From: Mycobacteriales bacterium
Lineage (GTDB): Bacteria > Actinomycetota > Actinomycetes > JAFAQI01
Reading direction: 5' to 3'
Assembly (NCBI GenBank): GCA_035550055.1
Contig: DASZRO010000095.1
Location: 46,042-110,041, forward strand
DNA length: 64,000 nucleotides
In this document: in pieces, positions 17,068 through 27,287 of the stretch
Layout: each line of letters opens with the position of its first letter
How positions within the stretch are numbered: the stretch's first letter is position 1
The notes under the pieces: model-generated
What the model saw: the letters and a program-made list of their open reading frames with translations, nothing else
The model's database searches: none
Told to the model about the DNA's origin: nothing
Position numbers and translations under genes: made by a program

Positions 17068-19164
17068 TCAAGCGGTGGTGCCGGGAGCCTGACGACGGGT
17101 CGTGCGCTTGGTCGGCGTCGGCTTGTCGGGGTCCTTCGCGGTGCGGTTGGCGCGGCTGCGGGAGCCGGCCGCCGACCGCGAGCCGTTGCGGCCGTTCGCC
17201 GACTTTGCACGAGAGCCGTTGCCGTTGGTGAGACCGGCGACGTCCTTCGGACCCATCAGTGCCAGCTCGGCAGGGGTGAGGACGGGCTTGCGGTTGTTCG
17301 GCGCCTTTCGCGCAGTCACGATCTGGCGGGCCGGTCGCTTGTCGACCGCGGCGAAGATCTCCTGAAGATCCGCCTTCGACAAGGTCTCCTTGTCGAGCAG
17401 CTTCAGCACCATGTCGTCGAGCACGTCGCGGTACTGGACCAGGATCTCCCACGCCTCGTCGTGCGCTCGCTCGATCAGCTCGCGCACCTCGTCGTCGATC
17501 AGGGACGCAACCTCTTCGGAGAAGTCCCGCTGATGACCGAGGTCACGGCCGAGGAACACGTCACCCTCGGTCTGCCCGAACTTCAGCGGGCCGAGCTTCT
17601 CGCTCATGCCGTAGGTCATGACCATCGCGCGCGCGGTGGCGGTGGCCTTTTCGATGTCGTTCGACGCACCCGTCGTCGGCTCGTGGAAGACCAGCTCCTC
17701 GGCGGCTCGCCCGCCAAGGGCGTAGGCGAGCATGTCCATCATTTCGGAGCGGGTCTGGTTGTACTTGTCCTCTTCCGGGAGGACGAGCGTGTGTCCGAGC
17801 GAGCGGCCACGGGCGATGATGCTGATCTTGTGCACCGGGTCGGTGTTGGGCAGTGCCCACGCCACGAGCGCATGGCCGCCCTCGTGGTAGGCGGTGACCT
17901 TCTTCTCGGCCTCGCTCATGACCCGCGTCTTGCGCATCGGGCCGGCGATCGCGCGGTCGATCGACTCCTCGAGCAGCCCCGTCGTGATCTGCTTGGCGTC
18001 GGTACGCGCGGTGAGTAGCGCAGCCTCGTTGATGACGTTGGCGAGGTCGGCGCCGGTGAAGCCCGGCGTACGGCGGGCGATGACCGCGAGGTCGACGTCC
18101 GGCGCGAACGGCTTGCCCTTGGCGTGGACCCCGAGGATCGCCTTGCGGCCTTCGAGGTCGGGGCGGTCCACGACGATCTGGCGGTCGAAGCGACCTGGGC
18201 GCAGCAGCGCCGGATCGAGGATGTCCGGCCGGTTCGTCGCGGCGATGAGGATCACCCCGCGGTTCACGTCGAAGCCGTCCATCTCGACGAGCATCTGGTT
18301 CAGCGTCTGCTCGCGCTCGTCGTGCCCACCACCGAGGCCGGCGCCGCGGTGACGGCCGACGGCGTCGATCTCGTCGACGAAGATGATGGCCGGCGCGTTG
18401 GCCTTCGCCTGCTCGAACAGGTCCCGCACGCGGGAGGCACCGACGCCGACGAACATCTCGACGAAGTCCGAACCCGAGATCGAGTAGAACGGCACGCCCG
18501 CCTCGCCGGCAACCGCGCGTGCGAGCAGCGTCTTGCCGGTGCCGGGCGGGCCGTAGAGCAGCACGCCCTTGGGGATCTTCGCGCCGATGGCCTGGAACTT
18601 GGCCGGGTTCTCGAGGAACTCCTTGATCTCCTGGAGCTCCTCGATCGCCTCGTCCGCGCCCGCGACATCGGCGAACGTGGTCTTCGGGGTGTCCTTGCTC
18701 ACCAGCTTGGCGCGGGCCTTGCCGAACTGCATGACACGGCCGCCGCCGCCCTGCATCTGGTTGAGGAAGAACAGCATGACCCCGACGATGATCACGATCG
18801 GGAGCAGGTTCTCCAGCAGCGTGATGAACAGGTTGCCGTGGTCGACCTTGACGTTGGTGTCGGTGACACCCGCGGTCTTGAGCTCGTCGTAGAGGGTGTC
18901 GTCGTAGTGCAGCGAGTACGACGACTGGATCTTGCTGGCGCCGTCGACCTGGTGGTCGCCGCTCAGCGTGACCTGGATCTCCTGCTCCTTGTCGAGCAGG
19001 TTCGCCGAGGAGACCTCGTGGGCGGCGATCGCCGCCTCGACCTTCGGCAGCGGCTCGGTCTTGTAGCTGCCGCCCGCGGTCGCCACCTCGAGCAGCCCGA
19101 AGACGACGAGGATCAACAGGACAACCCAGAAGATGGGGCCCCGGAAGGTCCGTCGAAGGTTCAT
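17068..19164 (-). CDS. ftsH: ATP-dependent zinc metalloprotease FtsH
   Basis: FtsH is a membrane-anchored AAA+ protease that extracts and degrades damaged membrane and short-lived cytoplasmic proteins. The 698-residue protein has TM1 at about 10-30, a ~80-residue outer domain, TM2 at 112-135, Walker A GPPGTGKT at 205-212, the second region of homology around 300-330, and the zinc site HEGGH at 427-431. The last ~50 residues are a low-complexity, basic, Ser/Arg/Lys-rich tail. A 116-nt gap separates it from hpt, so it probably has its own promoter. Confidence 0.97.
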   Translation of the reverse strand: MNLRRTFRGPIFWVVLLILVVFGLLEVATAGGSYKTEPLPKVEAAIAAHEVSSANLLDKEQEIQVTLSGDHQVDGASKIQSSYSLHYDDTLYDELKTAGVTDTNVKVDHGNLFITLLENLLPIVIIVGVMLFFLNQMQGGGGRVMQFGKARAKLVSKDTPKTTFADVAGADEAIEELQEIKEFLENPAKFQAIGAKIPKGVLLYGPPGTGKTLLARAVAGEAGVPFYSISGSDFVEMFVGVGASRVRDLFEQAKANAPAIIFVDEIDAVGRHRGAGLGGGHDEREQTLNQMLVEMDGFDVNRGVILIAATNRPDILDPALLRPGRFDRQIVVDRPDLEGRKAILGVHAKGKPFAPDVDLAVIARRTPGFTGADLANVINEAALLTARTDAKQITTGLLEESIDRAIAGPMRKTRVMSEAEKKVTAYHEGGHALVAWALPNTDPVHKISIIARGRSLGHTLVLPEEDKYNQTRSEMMDMLAYALGGRAAEELVFHEPTTGASNDIEKATATARAMVMTYGMSEKLGPLKFGQTEGDVFLGRDLGHQRDFSEEVASLIDDEVRELIERAHDEAWEILVQYRDVLDDMVLKLLDKETLSKADLQEIFAAVDKRPARQIVTARKAPNNRKPVLTPAELALMGPKDVAGLTNGNGSRAKSANGRNGSRSAAGSRSRANRTAKDPDKPTPTKRTTRRQAPGTTA

Positions 19165-19280
19165 GGCTCCTGCTCGACGCGTGATTTTGGACGGGCCACG
19201 CCCAGAATCAGGCGCTTCCCCCGCTCATACGAAGGTACACCGGTGCCTGCGGCCCCGTCGCGCGCTCGATTCGCCTGTTA

Positions 19281-19889
19281 CTAGTGGGAATAAACCTCGG
19301 GACGCAGGGTGCCGACGTAGGGCAGGTCGCGGTATCGCTGGGCGTAGTCGAGCCCGTAGCCGACGACGAACACGCTCGGGATGTCGAAGCCCATGTAGGC
19401 GACGGGCACCTCGACCTGGGCCGCCTCCGGCTTGCGCAGCATCGCGACCACCTCGACCGACCGCGGATGCCGCGACTTGAGGTTGCGCAGCAGCCAGGAC
19501 AGCGTCAGGCCGGAGTCGATGATGTCCTCGACCACGATCACGTCGCAGTCGGTGATGTCCCGGTCGAGGTCCTTGAGGATCCGTACGACGCCGGACGACG
19601 AGGTGGCCGCGCCGTACGACGAGACCGCCATGAACTCCATCGAGACAGGGATGGTCAACGCCCGGGCGAGGTCCGCCATCACCATGACGGCCCCCTTGAG
19701 GACCGCGACGAGGACGACCTCCCGACCGGCGTAGTCGGCGTCGATCCGCGCCGCCAGCTCGGCGACCTTCGCGGCGATCTGCTCGGCCGAGACCAGGACC
19801 GACTCGATGTCGGGATGCAGCGCGACGGGAGGCACGGCAGCCTCGTCCATGGGGTGCAACACCTCGACGGGGAGCAGCGGCGCGGTCAT
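19281..19889 (-). CDS. hpt: hypoxanthine phosphoribosyltransferase
   Basis: Hpt salvages hypoxanthine and guanine to IMP and GMP using PRPP. The 202-residue protein carries the PRPP-binding motif [14 protein letters not shown], the flexible-loop serine-tyrosine pair in MAVSSYG, and the purine-binding aspartate of [19 protein letters not shown]. An N-terminal extension of ~20 residues precedes the usual family start. It overlaps tilS by 4 nt, the widespread tilS-hpt-ftsH arrangement. Confidence 0.96.
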   Translation of the reverse strand: MTAPLLPVEVLHPMDEAAVPPVALHPDIESVLVSAEQIAAKVAELAARIDADYAGREVVLVAVLKGAVMVMADLARALTIPVSMEFMAVSSYGAATSSSGVVRILKDLDRDITDCDVIVVEDIIDSGLTLSWLLRNLKSRHPRSVEVVAMLRKPEAAQVEVPVAYMGFDIPSVFVVGYGLDYAQRYRDLPYVGTLRPEVYSH

Positions 19890-20833
19890 CGAAACGAGAG
19901 CCTGTCACACGCGCGCGAGGCCTCCAAGCCCCCGGGTAGGGTCACCGGGCCCTGACCTTTCCAGTCGACGACCAGCGCCTCGATCGCCTTGACATGAGAG
20001 GCCGTCAGCGCACTCGCCGATGCGCCCGCGGCAATCGCAGCCCGGCGGATCACTCGCCGCCGGATCGCGGCCGGGAGCTCGCCCAGCACGTTCACGTCGC
20101 TGGGATCGCGGACCGTCGCCGCCCATGCGTCGAGGGCATCGGCATCGGCCCGCAGCAAGGTGGCGGTGCGGGCCAGCGCCTCGGCCACGCCGGGCCCGAG
20201 CACGTCCTCGAGGAGCGGCAGGACGTCCGAGCGAACCCGGGACCGGGTGAAGCGAGGGTCGCTGTTGTGCGGGTCCTGCCAGGGCTCGAGTCCCCACGCG
20301 GCACAAGCCGCCACCGTCGTACTGCGGCGTACGCCGAGCAGTGGGCGGATCAGCAGACCGCGACGTCGCGGCATGCCGGCCAGCGAGCGTGCGCCCGACC
20401 CGCGACCGAGCCCGAGCAGCACCGTCTCCGCCTGGTCGTCGAGCGTGTGGCCAAGGGCGATCGCCGATGCGCCCACCCGCGCCGCGACCTCCTCGAGCGC
20501 GGCATGGCGAGCCTGCCTCGCTGCACCCTCGGGGCCGAGACCCCGGGCGTGCACCGACACCGTGACCACCTCGACGGGGTCGAGGCCGAGCTGCGCACAG
20601 GCCTTCGCCGCGCGGCTCGCCTGCTCGGCTGAGCCGACCTGGAGTGCGTGGTCGACGACCACCGCCCCGGCGCGCCGACCGCTACGCGGCGCTTCGGCGG
20701 CGAGCGCCGCGGCGAGGGCCAGCGAGTCCGGTCCGCCGCTGCACGCGGCCAGCACGACCGCCTCGGCGGGCAGCTCGTCGAGGCAGCGACGTACCGCCTT
20801 GCGTACCTCGGCGACGGCCGGGTCCATCTTCAT
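19886..20833 (-). CDS. tilS: tRNA(Ile)-lysidine synthetase
   Basis: TilS converts the wobble cytidine of tRNA-Ile(CAU) to lysidine, which lets it read AUA. The 315-residue protein has the PP-loop SGGPDS at 32-37 and the family motif [15 protein letters not shown]. It has only a short C-terminal region, typical of the shorter actinobacterial type that lacks the long C-terminal domains of E. coli TilS. It is 18 nt downstream of the DUF2342 gene and overlaps hpt by 4 nt. Confidence 0.94.
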   Translation of the reverse strand: MKMDPAVAEVRKAVRRCLDELPAEAVVLAACSGGPDSLALAAALAAEAPRSGRRAGAVVVDHALQVGSAEQASRAAKACAQLGLDPVEVVTVSVHARGLGPEGAARQARHAALEEVAARVGASAIALGHTLDDQAETVLLGLGRGSGARSLAGMPRRRGLLIRPLLGVRRSTTVAACAAWGLEPWQDPHNSDPRFTRSRVRSDVLPLLEDVLGPGVAEALARTATLLRADADALDAWAATVRDPSDVNVLGELPAAIRRRVIRRAAIAAGASASALTASHVKAIEALVVDWKGQGPVTLPGGLEASRACDRLSFR

Positions 20834-20851
20834 GTCCGAACGGCAGCCCGG

Positions 20852-21946
20852 TTACGCCGTGGCGGCGCGATGTGCACCGGTCCGGTCGAGCCAGAGCTTC
20901 GGCTCGCGGATCTCGGCGCCGGTCGGCAGCAGGTCAGGCGCGGACCACACGACGTTGAGACCTGCCATGCCCGCCTGGTCGAGCACCGCACGCACGAACG
21001 CGGCGCCCTCGGCGTACTGCTTCAGCTTCATCTCCAGGCCCATGACGCGACGCAGCACCTTCGCCAGCGGACCGGCCTCACGGCGGCGTGCGTCGAACCG
21101 CGCTCTGATCGTCTCGACCGTCGGGATCACCGATGGGCCGGCGAGGTCCATCACCACGTCGGCGTGCCCTTCGAGCAGGCTCATCAGGCCGGTGAGGCGA
21201 TCGAGGATCTTGCGTTGCTCAGGGGTCTGCACGATCTCGACCAGACTGACGTCCTCCTTGCCGCGGGCGACGTCGACGAGACCGGACAGCAGCTTCTGTA
21301 GCCGGGCGAGGATCGCGGCGGTGTCGAGCTCGGAGGCGAGCAGGAAGTCGCGCATCAGCCCCTGGACATGGCCGTGCAGCCACGGCGCCGCGGCGAACTG
21401 GGTGCGATGGGTGACCTCGTGCAGGCATACCCACAGCCGGAAGTCGGCGGGGTCTACCTGCAGCGCCCGCTCGACGGCGACGATGTTCGGGGCGACGAGC
21501 ATCAGCCGGCCCGGCACCCGCTCGTCCGGCGAGCTGCGAGGCGGACCAAGGAGCTCGAACTGGCCGAGCACCCGGGTGCCGAGATAGCTCAGCAGCACCC
21601 CGACCTCGACGCCGGTCAGCTTCGATCCGACGGCGGCGACCGCCGGGCTCGGCGCCTTCATCCCGCGTTTTTCCAACAGCGCGTCGATCAGCGGGTCGGC
21701 GAGCAGCTGGAAGCTGTCGACGTTCGCCCGGATCCAGGCGGGGCGGTCGACGACGACGGTGGTGGCGCTGCCGGCCGCGGCGTCCAGTCCGGTGACCTTC
21801 GCGACGTGCTCGTCTGCCCGCTCGGCCTTCGCGCGCAGGTCCTCGACGACACCGACGGCATCGGCGAGCGGGATCTTGGGGCCAGGAGGCACCAGCCTCG
21901 TGCCGGTCGCCGCTGCAAGCTGCCAGTCGACGACGCGCATGCTCAT
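20852..21946 (-). CDS. zinc-dependent metalloprotease-like protein, DUF2342
   Basis: This 364-residue protein belongs to the DUF2342 family, often annotated as a zinc-dependent metalloprotease or as F420-biosynthesis associated. The metal-site motif HEVTH at 176-180 is followed downstream by an EGHADVVMD stretch that probably supplies the third ligand. There is no signal peptide, so it should act in the cytoplasm. It overlaps dacB by 4 nt and precedes tilS, a conserved order in actinobacteria. The substrate is unknown. The F420 label comes from phylogenetic co-occurrence, not a demonstrated activity. Confidence 0.87.
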   Translation of the reverse strand: MSMRVVDWQLAAATGTRLVPPGPKIPLADAVGVVEDLRAKAERADEHVAKVTGLDAAAGSATTVVVDRPAWIRANVDSFQLLADPLIDALLEKRGMKAPSPAVAAVGSKLTGVEVGVLLSYLGTRVLGQFELLGPPRSSPDERVPGRLMLVAPNIVAVERALQVDPADFRLWVCLHEVTHRTQFAAAPWLHGHVQGLMRDFLLASELDTAAILARLQKLLSGLVDVARGKEDVSLVEIVQTPEQRKILDRLTGLMSLLEGHADVVMDLAGPSVIPTVETIRARFDARRREAGPLAKVLRRVMGLEMKLKQYAEGAAFVRAVLDQAGMAGLNVVWSAPDLLPTGAEIREPKLWLDRTGAHRAATA

Positions 21947-23316
21947 GTCTCCAGTGTGCTCGCGATCCGGTCGAGGCCGGCTTCGACGTCGGTCTCAGCG
22001 TCCGGGCCGGAGGCCATCAGTGCGAACGCCAGCAGGTTGCCGGAGGCGTCGGTGACCAGCCCGGCGAGGGTGTCGACGCCGGTCAAGGTTCCGGTCTTCG
22101 CGCGGACCACACCCGCTCCGGCAGCCGTCGTCTTTCCGCGGTAACGGTCGGCCAGCGTGCCGGTGAAGCCGGCGACCGGCAGTCCCTCGACGATCGGACG
22201 CAGCGCCGGCTCGGTGGGCGAGGCCGCCGCCCGCAGTACGTCGACGAGGGCGACCGGGTCGAGCCTGTCGTCATGCGACAACCCGCTGGTGTCGTAGAGC
22301 GTGACGTCCGCAGCGGACACGCCGTACCGAGCAACGTCCCCCGTCACGGCCTGGGCGGCCCCGCTGAAGTCAGCCGGTAGTCCCTGCGCGGCCGCAACGG
22401 CACGGCCGAGCGCCTCGGCCAGGTCGTTGTCGCTGTCGGTCAGCATCCGCTGGACGAGCTCCGCCAGCGGTGGCGAGGAGACGCTGGCCAGCGGACGCGC
22501 GGTCGGCGGGGCGGTGGCGGCCTCGATGGGACCGTTGACCTCGACGCCGTCCGCCCGCAACAGGTCGGCGAACGCCTGCGTTGCTTGCGCTGCCGGCGTC
22601 GGCGTGCGCTCGGAGTCGAAGTCGGCTGTGTGCAACCGCCCCCCGTCCAGCTCGAGCGCGCTCGGCGGGGTGACATCGCCCTCGGTCACATAGTTCGGCT
22701 GCCAGCCTCGCGCTGCGGGCGGTCCGCTCCAGGCCGAGGTGTCGACCCGCAGCCGCACCGGCGTACCGGGGGTCAGGCCTGCCGCGGTCTGCTCCGCGAG
22801 ATCGGCCAGCGAGGCCGGTCGCGGGTACGCCGGGATCGCAGTCGAGGTGTCGGTCCGCACCAAGGTCGGGTCGCCACCGCCGACGAGATAGACGGTGTCA
22901 CCGGCCCGCCGCGTCGACGTCGTGAACCGGAAGTCCGCACCGAGGGTCTGCAGCGCCGCGGCAGCGGTCAGCAGCTTGGTGGTCGAGGCCGGCGCCATCT
23001 CGGCCCGCGGACTCATCGACCACAACGTGGCTCCGCTCGAGACATCGACCACCTCCCCGGCCAGCTGTTCCCCGGTCGGGAAGCGCGCCAGCGCGGGGCG
23101 CACGGCAGCGGTCACCGTGGAACGGGCCGGAGCGGCTGAGCTCGCCACGGCGGACAGCACCGGCGCACGGGTGGGAGCGGCGCTCGCGGCGGCCGTGGGC
23201 GCAGCTGACGGGTGTTTCGATTCGTACCGCACCGCGACCACCGCGCCTACGGCGACAGTCACCACGGACGCCGCCGCGAGGGGCGCGACACGGCTCCAAC
23301 GCACGTCTTGGCACAC
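21943..23316 (-). CDS. dacB: D-alanyl-D-alanine carboxypeptidase/endopeptidase (PBP4 type)
   Basis: DacB trims peptidoglycan stem peptides outside the membrane. The 457-residue protein has an N-terminal membrane anchor ([20 protein letters not shown]) and an Ala/Pro-rich linker of ~40 residues. The S13 peptidase domain has the catalytic STTK at 111-114, SDN in [10 protein letters not shown], and KTG in [10 protein letters not shown] near residue 410. The start is a GTG at 23316. It is divergent from ppa with 38 nt between start codons, so the two promoters must overlap. Confidence 0.94.
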   Translation of the reverse strand: MCQDVRWSRVAPLAAASVVTVAVGAVVAVRYESKHPSAAPTAAASAAPTRAPVLSAVASSAAPARSTVTAAVRPALARFPTGEQLAGEVVDVSSGATLWSMSPRAEMAPASTTKLLTAAAALQTLGADFRFTTSTRRAGDTVYLVGGGDPTLVRTDTSTAIPAYPRPASLADLAEQTAAGLTPGTPVRLRVDTSAWSGPPAARGWQPNYVTEGDVTPPSALELDGGRLHTADFDSERTPTPAAQATQAFADLLRADGVEVNGPIEAATAPPTARPLASVSSPPLAELVQRMLTDSDNDLAEALGRAVAAAQGLPADFSGAAQAVTGDVARYGVSAADVTLYDTSGLSHDDRLDPVALVDVLRAAASPTEPALRPIVEGLPVAGFTGTLADRYRGKTTAAGAGVVRAKTGTLTGVDTLAGLVTDASGNLLAFALMASGPDAETDVEAGLDRIASTLET

Positions 23317-23354
23317 TAATCGGCAACATCGACCGTCTATCGAGGGAGCCTCGC

Positions 23355-23849
23355 GTGGAGTTCGACGTCCTCATCGAGATCCCCAAGGGTCACCGCAACA
23401 AGTACGAGGTCGACCACAAGTCGGGCCGGATCCGGCTCGACCGGACGCTGTTCACCTCGACGCAGTACCCGGCCGACTACGGCTTCATCGAGGACACCCT
23501 CGGCGAGGACGGGGACCCCCTCGACGCGATGGTGCTGCTCCCCGAGCCCACCTTCCCCGGTTGTCTGATCATGTGCCGCGCGATCGGGATGTTCCGGATG
23601 ACCGACGAGAAGGGCGGGGACGACAAGGTGCTCTGCGTACCGGCCAACGACCCGCGGCAGGAGCACCTCCGCGACATCCACCACATGCCCGAGTTCGACC
23701 GGCTGGAGATCCAGCACTTCTTCGAGGTCTACAAGGATCTCGAACCCGGCAAGAGTGTCGAGGGCGCGACGTGGGTGGGCCGCGCCGAGGCCGAGGCCGA
23801 GATCGCCGCTTCACGGCAGCGGCTGATCGCCCACGGCGGCCACCCCTAG
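23355..23849 (+). CDS. ppa: inorganic pyrophosphatase, family I
   Basis: Ppa hydrolyses pyrophosphate released by biosynthesis, pulling polymerisation reactions forward. The 164-residue protein has the family I signature in [14 protein letters not shown], with metal-binding aspartates, and the N-terminal catalytic cluster [11 protein letters not shown]. The GTG start has GGGAG 8 nt upstream. The window also encodes the proton-pumping membrane pyrophosphatase HppA, so both soluble and energy-conserving pyrophosphate removal are present. Confidence 0.96.
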   Translation: MEFDVLIEIPKGHRNKYEVDHKSGRIRLDRTLFTSTQYPADYGFIEDTLGEDGDPLDAMVLLPEPTFPGCLIMCRAIGMFRMTDEKGGDDKVLCVPANDPRQEHLRDIHHMPEFDRLEIQHFFEVYKDLEPGKSVEGATWVGRAEAEAEIAASRQRLIAHGGHP

Positions 23850-23889
23850 GCCCGCCGACCCCGGCCCCCTAGGCCACCGCCGCCTTGTT

Positions 23890-23971
23890 CGAAGTAGCAC
23901 ACGAAGTCCGCTCGAGCCCCCCGTTTCGTCCCACGCTGTCCGGTTCGACGAGCACCTTGTGTGCTACTTCG
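23890..23971 (-). repeat. 82-bp intergenic element, copy 2 (opposite orientation)
   Basis: This is the second copy of the element at 10875-10956, read on the minus strand, and also lies between two convergent genes (ppa and a membrane protein). The terminal 15 and 13 nt, the internal GAACCGGACAGCG and the looser ACNAANCGG box match copy 1, with identical spacing and total length. The intervening 10 and 31 nt are otherwise largely different. Its own terminal arms pair over 13 bp (23890-23902 with 23959-23971), with a wobble extension. Confidence 0.8.
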
Positions 23972-23993
23972 GGAGAAGGGCGGGGACGTGCGA

Positions 23994-24030
23994 CCGCCCG
24001 CCGTACCGGGGAAAGCCGTACGGCGGGCGG
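23994..24030 (-). terminator. strong GC hairpin, probable terminator of the membrane-protein gene
   Basis: A 13-bp perfect stem (23994-24006 with 24018-24030) and an 11-nt loop lie 15 nt beyond the stop of the minus-strand gene at 24046. There is no clear T-tract, which is common for actinobacterial terminators. Confidence 0.6.
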
Positions 24031-24045
24031 GGTCGCAGCCAGGTG

Positions 24046-24354
24046 TTACGCGGTCTTGGAACGACCGCCCACCGAGATGTTCAGGCCGAGGTTGCTGATC
24101 ACCTGGCGGATGAACTCGCCCATGCCGACCAGCACGACGCCGGTGGCGACCGGGTTCATCCAGTCGGCGCGAAGCGGCTGACCGAACGCGCGGAACACCG
24201 AGTAGTTCAGCGCCCACGACACCAGGATCGCGACGCCGACGCTGACGGTCGTCGTGAGGGCCTTCGGGGTCTTCACGGGCAGGATCTCGCCGAGCACCTC
24301 GCCGACCACGGCCAGCGCAAGTGCGAGGCCTGCGAACACGACGAATGCGTACAT
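24046..24354 (-). CDS. small membrane protein, three predicted membrane segments
   Basis: This 102-residue hydrophobic protein has three membrane segments near 3-25, 37-60 and 68-92, then a short basic tail ending GGRSKTA. The ATG at 24354 was chosen because MYAFVVFAGL opens directly into the first membrane segment; the frame continues 9 codons upstream without a better start. I do not recognise a named family. It stands alone between a strong hairpin downstream and a divergent ECF sigma gene upstream, with which it may share the 141-nt control region. Confidence 0.65.
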   Translation of the reverse strand: MYAFVVFAGLALALAVVGEVLGEILPVKTPKALTTTVSVGVAILVSWALNYSVFRAFGQPLRADWMNPVATGVVLVGMGEFIRQVISNLGLNISVGGRSKTA

Positions 24355-24422
24355 CGGATCACTCCATCTCTCGCGACACATCGGCGCGTCGCGTCACATG
24401 GTTGGACTCCGGCCGCAACGCT

Positions 24423-24466
24423 CGGTTACCAAGGATTTCCAGCGACTTGCTACGCGGCGGTAACCG
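24423..24466. promoter_or_regulatory. inverted repeat CGGTTACC-N28-GGTAACCG upstream of the sigma gene
   Basis: Two 8-bp arms (24423-24430 and 24459-24466) are exact inverted complements, 28 nt apart, in the divergent region between the membrane protein and the sigma factor; the right arm ends 29 nt before the sigma start codon. The geometry suits two operator half-sites about four helical turns apart, centre to centre 36 bp, rather than a terminator. A regulator cannot be named. Confidence 0.4.
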
Positions 24467-24495
24467 ACGCGACTGAAAGGAGTCGAACGGAGCAG

Positions 24496-25089
24496 ATGGA
24501 CGTCGACCCGGCTCTGGTTCGGGCGTGCCAGCGCGGCGAGCGCGGTGCGCTGGACGAGCTGATCCGAGCGACGTACGCCGACGTCTACCGACTGGCCCGG
24601 CGAATGCTCGCTGATCCTGACGAGGCCGCCGATGCGACGCAGGAGGTGTTCATCCGGGTGATGCGATCGGTCGTCGGGTTTCGCGGTGACGCCGCATTCG
24701 GCACCTGGCTGCACCGGGTGACCGTCAACGTGTGTCTCACCACGCTGCGCAAGCGCTCCAAGTCGCGCGAGACCGGGGTGGTCGCGGGACGTACGCCGTT
24801 TGCGATGCCCGACGACGCCGCTCCCATCGCCGGGGCCGAGGCGCTGCCCGACGAGCGTGCCGCTACGGCCGACCTGGCGCGACGCAGTGAGCAAGCGCTC
24901 GCGACGTTGCCCGAAGAGGCGCGGACCGTCGTCGTGTTGCGCGACATCGAGGGGTTGTCCACCAAGGAGGTGGCAGACCTGCTCGGCGTCACCGAGAACG
25001 TGGTGAAGGTGCGGCTGCATCGGGCGCACGCCCGGCTGCGCACGTTGGTCCTCGGGGACGATCCAGCGGCCGCAGGAGGTGCTGCTTGA
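24496..25089 (+). CDS. ECF-type RNA polymerase sigma factor
   Basis: This 197-residue extracytoplasmic-function sigma factor has region 2 at about 10-75, with DEAADATQEVFIRVMR, and region 4 at 130-185, with LPEEARTVVVLRDIEGLSTKEVADLLGV and a recognition helix ending KVRLHRAHARL. The linker contains an acidic/proline stretch. It would redirect RNA polymerase to a small stress regulon. The next gene, with a 1-nt overlap (TGATG), encodes a zinc-finger membrane protein that fits its anti-sigma factor. The ATG at 24496 is the first valid start after an AAAGGAG stretch; the open frame upstream is not conserved. Confidence 0.92.
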   Translation: MDVDPALVRACQRGERGALDELIRATYADVYRLARRMLADPDEAADATQEVFIRVMRSVVGFRGDAAFGTWLHRVTVNVCLTTLRKRSKSRETGVVAGRTPFAMPDDAAPIAGAEALPDERAATADLARRSEQALATLPEEARTVVVLRDIEGLSTKEVADLLGVTENVVKVRLHRAHARLRTLVLGDDPAAAGGAA

Positions 25090-25502
25090 TGGACGACGAC
25101 AAGCTGCCTCGGTTCTGCCGGGAGACCCGCTCCCAGCTACCGGCGCTCGCATCAGGGGAGCTGACCGGCTGGCCGCTGCACGTCGTACGCGCACATCTGC
25201 GACGCTGCGCCGAGTGCACGAACGAGCTGGCTCGACAGCAGGAGCTGACCGCGGCGTTGTCGTCGCTGCGCGAGACGCCGGTCGAGCCGCCGCCGGGACT
25301 GCTCGGCGACCTGCTCGCCCGCGCCGACCAGCGCGGGGTGCGTGAGCGTGCCGCGGTGCCTGCGCGCGGCGCACTCAGCGGTGCGCGACCTGGGCTGTCG
25401 GTTGCCTTCCTGACGGTCGGTGCGGTCGCGTCGACGGGAATCGGCTACGGCATCTGGCGCGCCGCCTCGGCCTTGCACCGCCGACGAGCGGACGGCACGT
25501 AG
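25089..25502 (+). CDS. putative zinc-binding membrane anti-sigma factor
   Basis: This 137-residue protein has the HxxxCxxC zinc motif of ZAS-type anti-sigma factors, visible as HLRRCAEC near residue 40. A helical stretch follows, then one membrane segment (LSVAFLTVGAVASTGIGYGIW) near the C-terminus with a short basic end. This matches a membrane-tethered inhibitor holding the adjacent ECF sigma factor. There is almost no external sensor domain, so signal perception would have to be intramembrane, redox via the zinc site, or through a partner. A TTG one codon earlier is an alternative start. Confidence 0.8.
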   Translation: MDDDKLPRFCRETRSQLPALASGELTGWPLHVVRAHLRRCAECTNELARQQELTAALSSLRETPVEPPPGLLGDLLARADQRGVRERAAVPARGALSGARPGLSVAFLTVGAVASTGIGYGIWRAASALHRRRADGT

Positions 25503-25536
25503 GTAGCCCTACAGCAACACCGATGTGCGATCCGCT

Positions 25537-27240
25537 CTAGACGACGGTGCGGCGGCTGTCCGGAGCAACCAGCCGGCGGGCGTCGGCGTTGACGTCGTCG
25601 GTCTGCTCCTGGGACAGCCGTTCGGCCTCCACCCGCGCGATGTACGCCGCGACCTCCGCCTCGCGGGTCTCGTCGGTCCAGCCGAGCACGCCGCTGAGCA
25701 CCCGGGCAGCCGCGGCCGCGGAGTCCACCCCGCGATGGCGGGTCTCGATCGAGATCCGGGTACGACGGGTCAGCACGTCGTCGAGGTGCAAGGCGGCCTC
25801 GTGGGTGGCCGCGTAGTGCACCTCGGCCAGCAGATAGAGGCCGGCGCCGGGGATGGGCTCGAGGAGCTCGGGGTGCTCCGCGGCCGGCGCGAGCACGTCT
25901 TCGAGCATGGCGCCGTAGCGGTGCAGCAAGTGCTCGTAGCGCCAGCGTGGCAGCCCGAGGTCTGCGGCGAGCGACTCGGCCTGGTTGGCCAGCGCGTGAT
26001 AGCCGTCGGCGCCGACCAGCGGGATGTGCTCGGTGACGCACGGCGGCGCATGACGGCCGAGATCCTCGACGGCGGCATCGACCGCGTCACGCGCCATGAC
26101 GCGGTACGTCGTGTACTTCCCGCCGGCGATCGAGACCATCCCGCGAGGCGAGCGGCTGATGGCGTGCTCACGCGAGAGCTGCGAGGTCTCCTCCTGCTCA
26201 CCGGACAACAGCGGTCGCAGCCCGGCGTACACCCCCGAGATGTCTTCACGGGTGAGGGGGACGGCGAGGACCTCGTTGACGTGGCGCAGCAGGTAGCCGA
26301 TGTCGACCCGGCTCGCCGCGGGGTGCGCCTTGTGATAGTTCCAGTCGTCATCCGTCGTACCGATGATCCAGTAGTCGCCCCACGGGATGACGAACAGCAC
26401 CGACGTCTCGGTGCGCAGGATCAGCCCGGTCTCCGAGGAGATCCGGTCCCGAGGTACGACGATGTGCACCCCCTTTGAGGCACGCACCTTGAACTCGCCG
26501 CGCGAGTCCGCGAGCCGCTGCACGTCATCGGTCCACACGCCGGTCGCGTTGACCACCACGCCGGTACGCACGGTCGCCGACTCGCCGGTCTCGGTGTCGC
26601 GCAGCTCGGCGCCCACGATGCGGCCGCCTTCACGGACGAAGCCGACCACTTCGGTCGACGCGCGCACGATCGCGCCGTACGCCGCAGCGGTCCGCGCCAG
26701 CGTCAGGGTGTAACGCGCGTCGTCGCACTGCGCGTCGTAGTAGCGGATGCCCCCGACGAGGGCGTCCCCGCGCAGGGCCGGCGCCAGCGCCCGAGCGCCT
26801 CGGCGAGTGAGATGCCGGTGCCGTGGCAGGGCGCGCGACCCGCCCATCGCGTCGTAGAGCACGAGCCCGGCGCCCACGTACCCGCGCTCCCAGCCATGGC
26901 GGGTCAACGGGTAGAGGAACGAGACGGGTCGCACCAGATGCGGCGCGAGCCGGGTGAGGACGAGATCGCGTTCCTTGAGCGCCTCACGGACCAGCGAGAA
27001 GTCCATCTGCTCCAGATAGCGCAGGCCGCCGTGGAACAGCTTGCTCGACCGCGACGAGGTGCCACTGGCGATGTCGCGCGCCTCGACCAGCGCGGTGGAC
27101 AGGCCACGGGTGGCCGCGTCCAGCGCCACCCCGGCACCGGTGACGCCGCCACCGATGACCAGTACGTCGACCGCGCCGCCGTCGAGAGCCTTCCAGGCGT
27201 CCTCGCGAGCCTGCGGCCCGAGCTGCGACGTACCTCTCAC
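25537..27240 (-). CDS. glpD: aerobic glycerol-3-phosphate dehydrogenase
   Basis: GlpD oxidises glycerol-3-phosphate to dihydroxyacetone phosphate at the membrane surface, passing electrons to quinone through FAD. The 567-residue protein has the FAD-binding motif VIGGGVTGAGVALDAA near residue 30, the second flavin motif TSSRSSKLFHGGLRYL, and a C-terminal DAO_C domain containing the segment WRYEHLLHRYGAMLEDVL. It is a single gene, convergent with the anti-sigma gene 34 nt away; glpF and glpK are not present. Confidence 0.95.
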   Translation of the reverse strand: MRGTSQLGPQAREDAWKALDGGAVDVLVIGGGVTGAGVALDAATRGLSTALVEARDIASGTSSRSSKLFHGGLRYLEQMDFSLVREALKERDLVLTRLAPHLVRPVSFLYPLTRHGWERGYVGAGLVLYDAMGGSRALPRHRHLTRRGARALAPALRGDALVGGIRYYDAQCDDARYTLTLARTAAAYGAIVRASTEVVGFVREGGRIVGAELRDTETGESATVRTGVVVNATGVWTDDVQRLADSRGEFKVRASKGVHIVVPRDRISSETGLILRTETSVLFVIPWGDYWIIGTTDDDWNYHKAHPAASRVDIGYLLRHVNEVLAVPLTREDISGVYAGLRPLLSGEQEETSQLSREHAISRSPRGMVSIAGGKYTTYRVMARDAVDAAVEDLGRHAPPCVTEHIPLVGADGYHALANQAESLAADLGLPRWRYEHLLHRYGAMLEDVLAPAAEHPELLEPIPGAGLYLLAEVHYAATHEAALHLDDVLTRRTRISIETRHRGVDSAAAAARVLSGVLGWTDETREAEVAAYIARVEAERLSQEQTDDVNADARRLVAPDSRRTVV

Positions 27241-27287
27241 TGAATCAAGCGTAATGAGCAGTGCTTGCTGCCGCTAGCACTCGGTCA

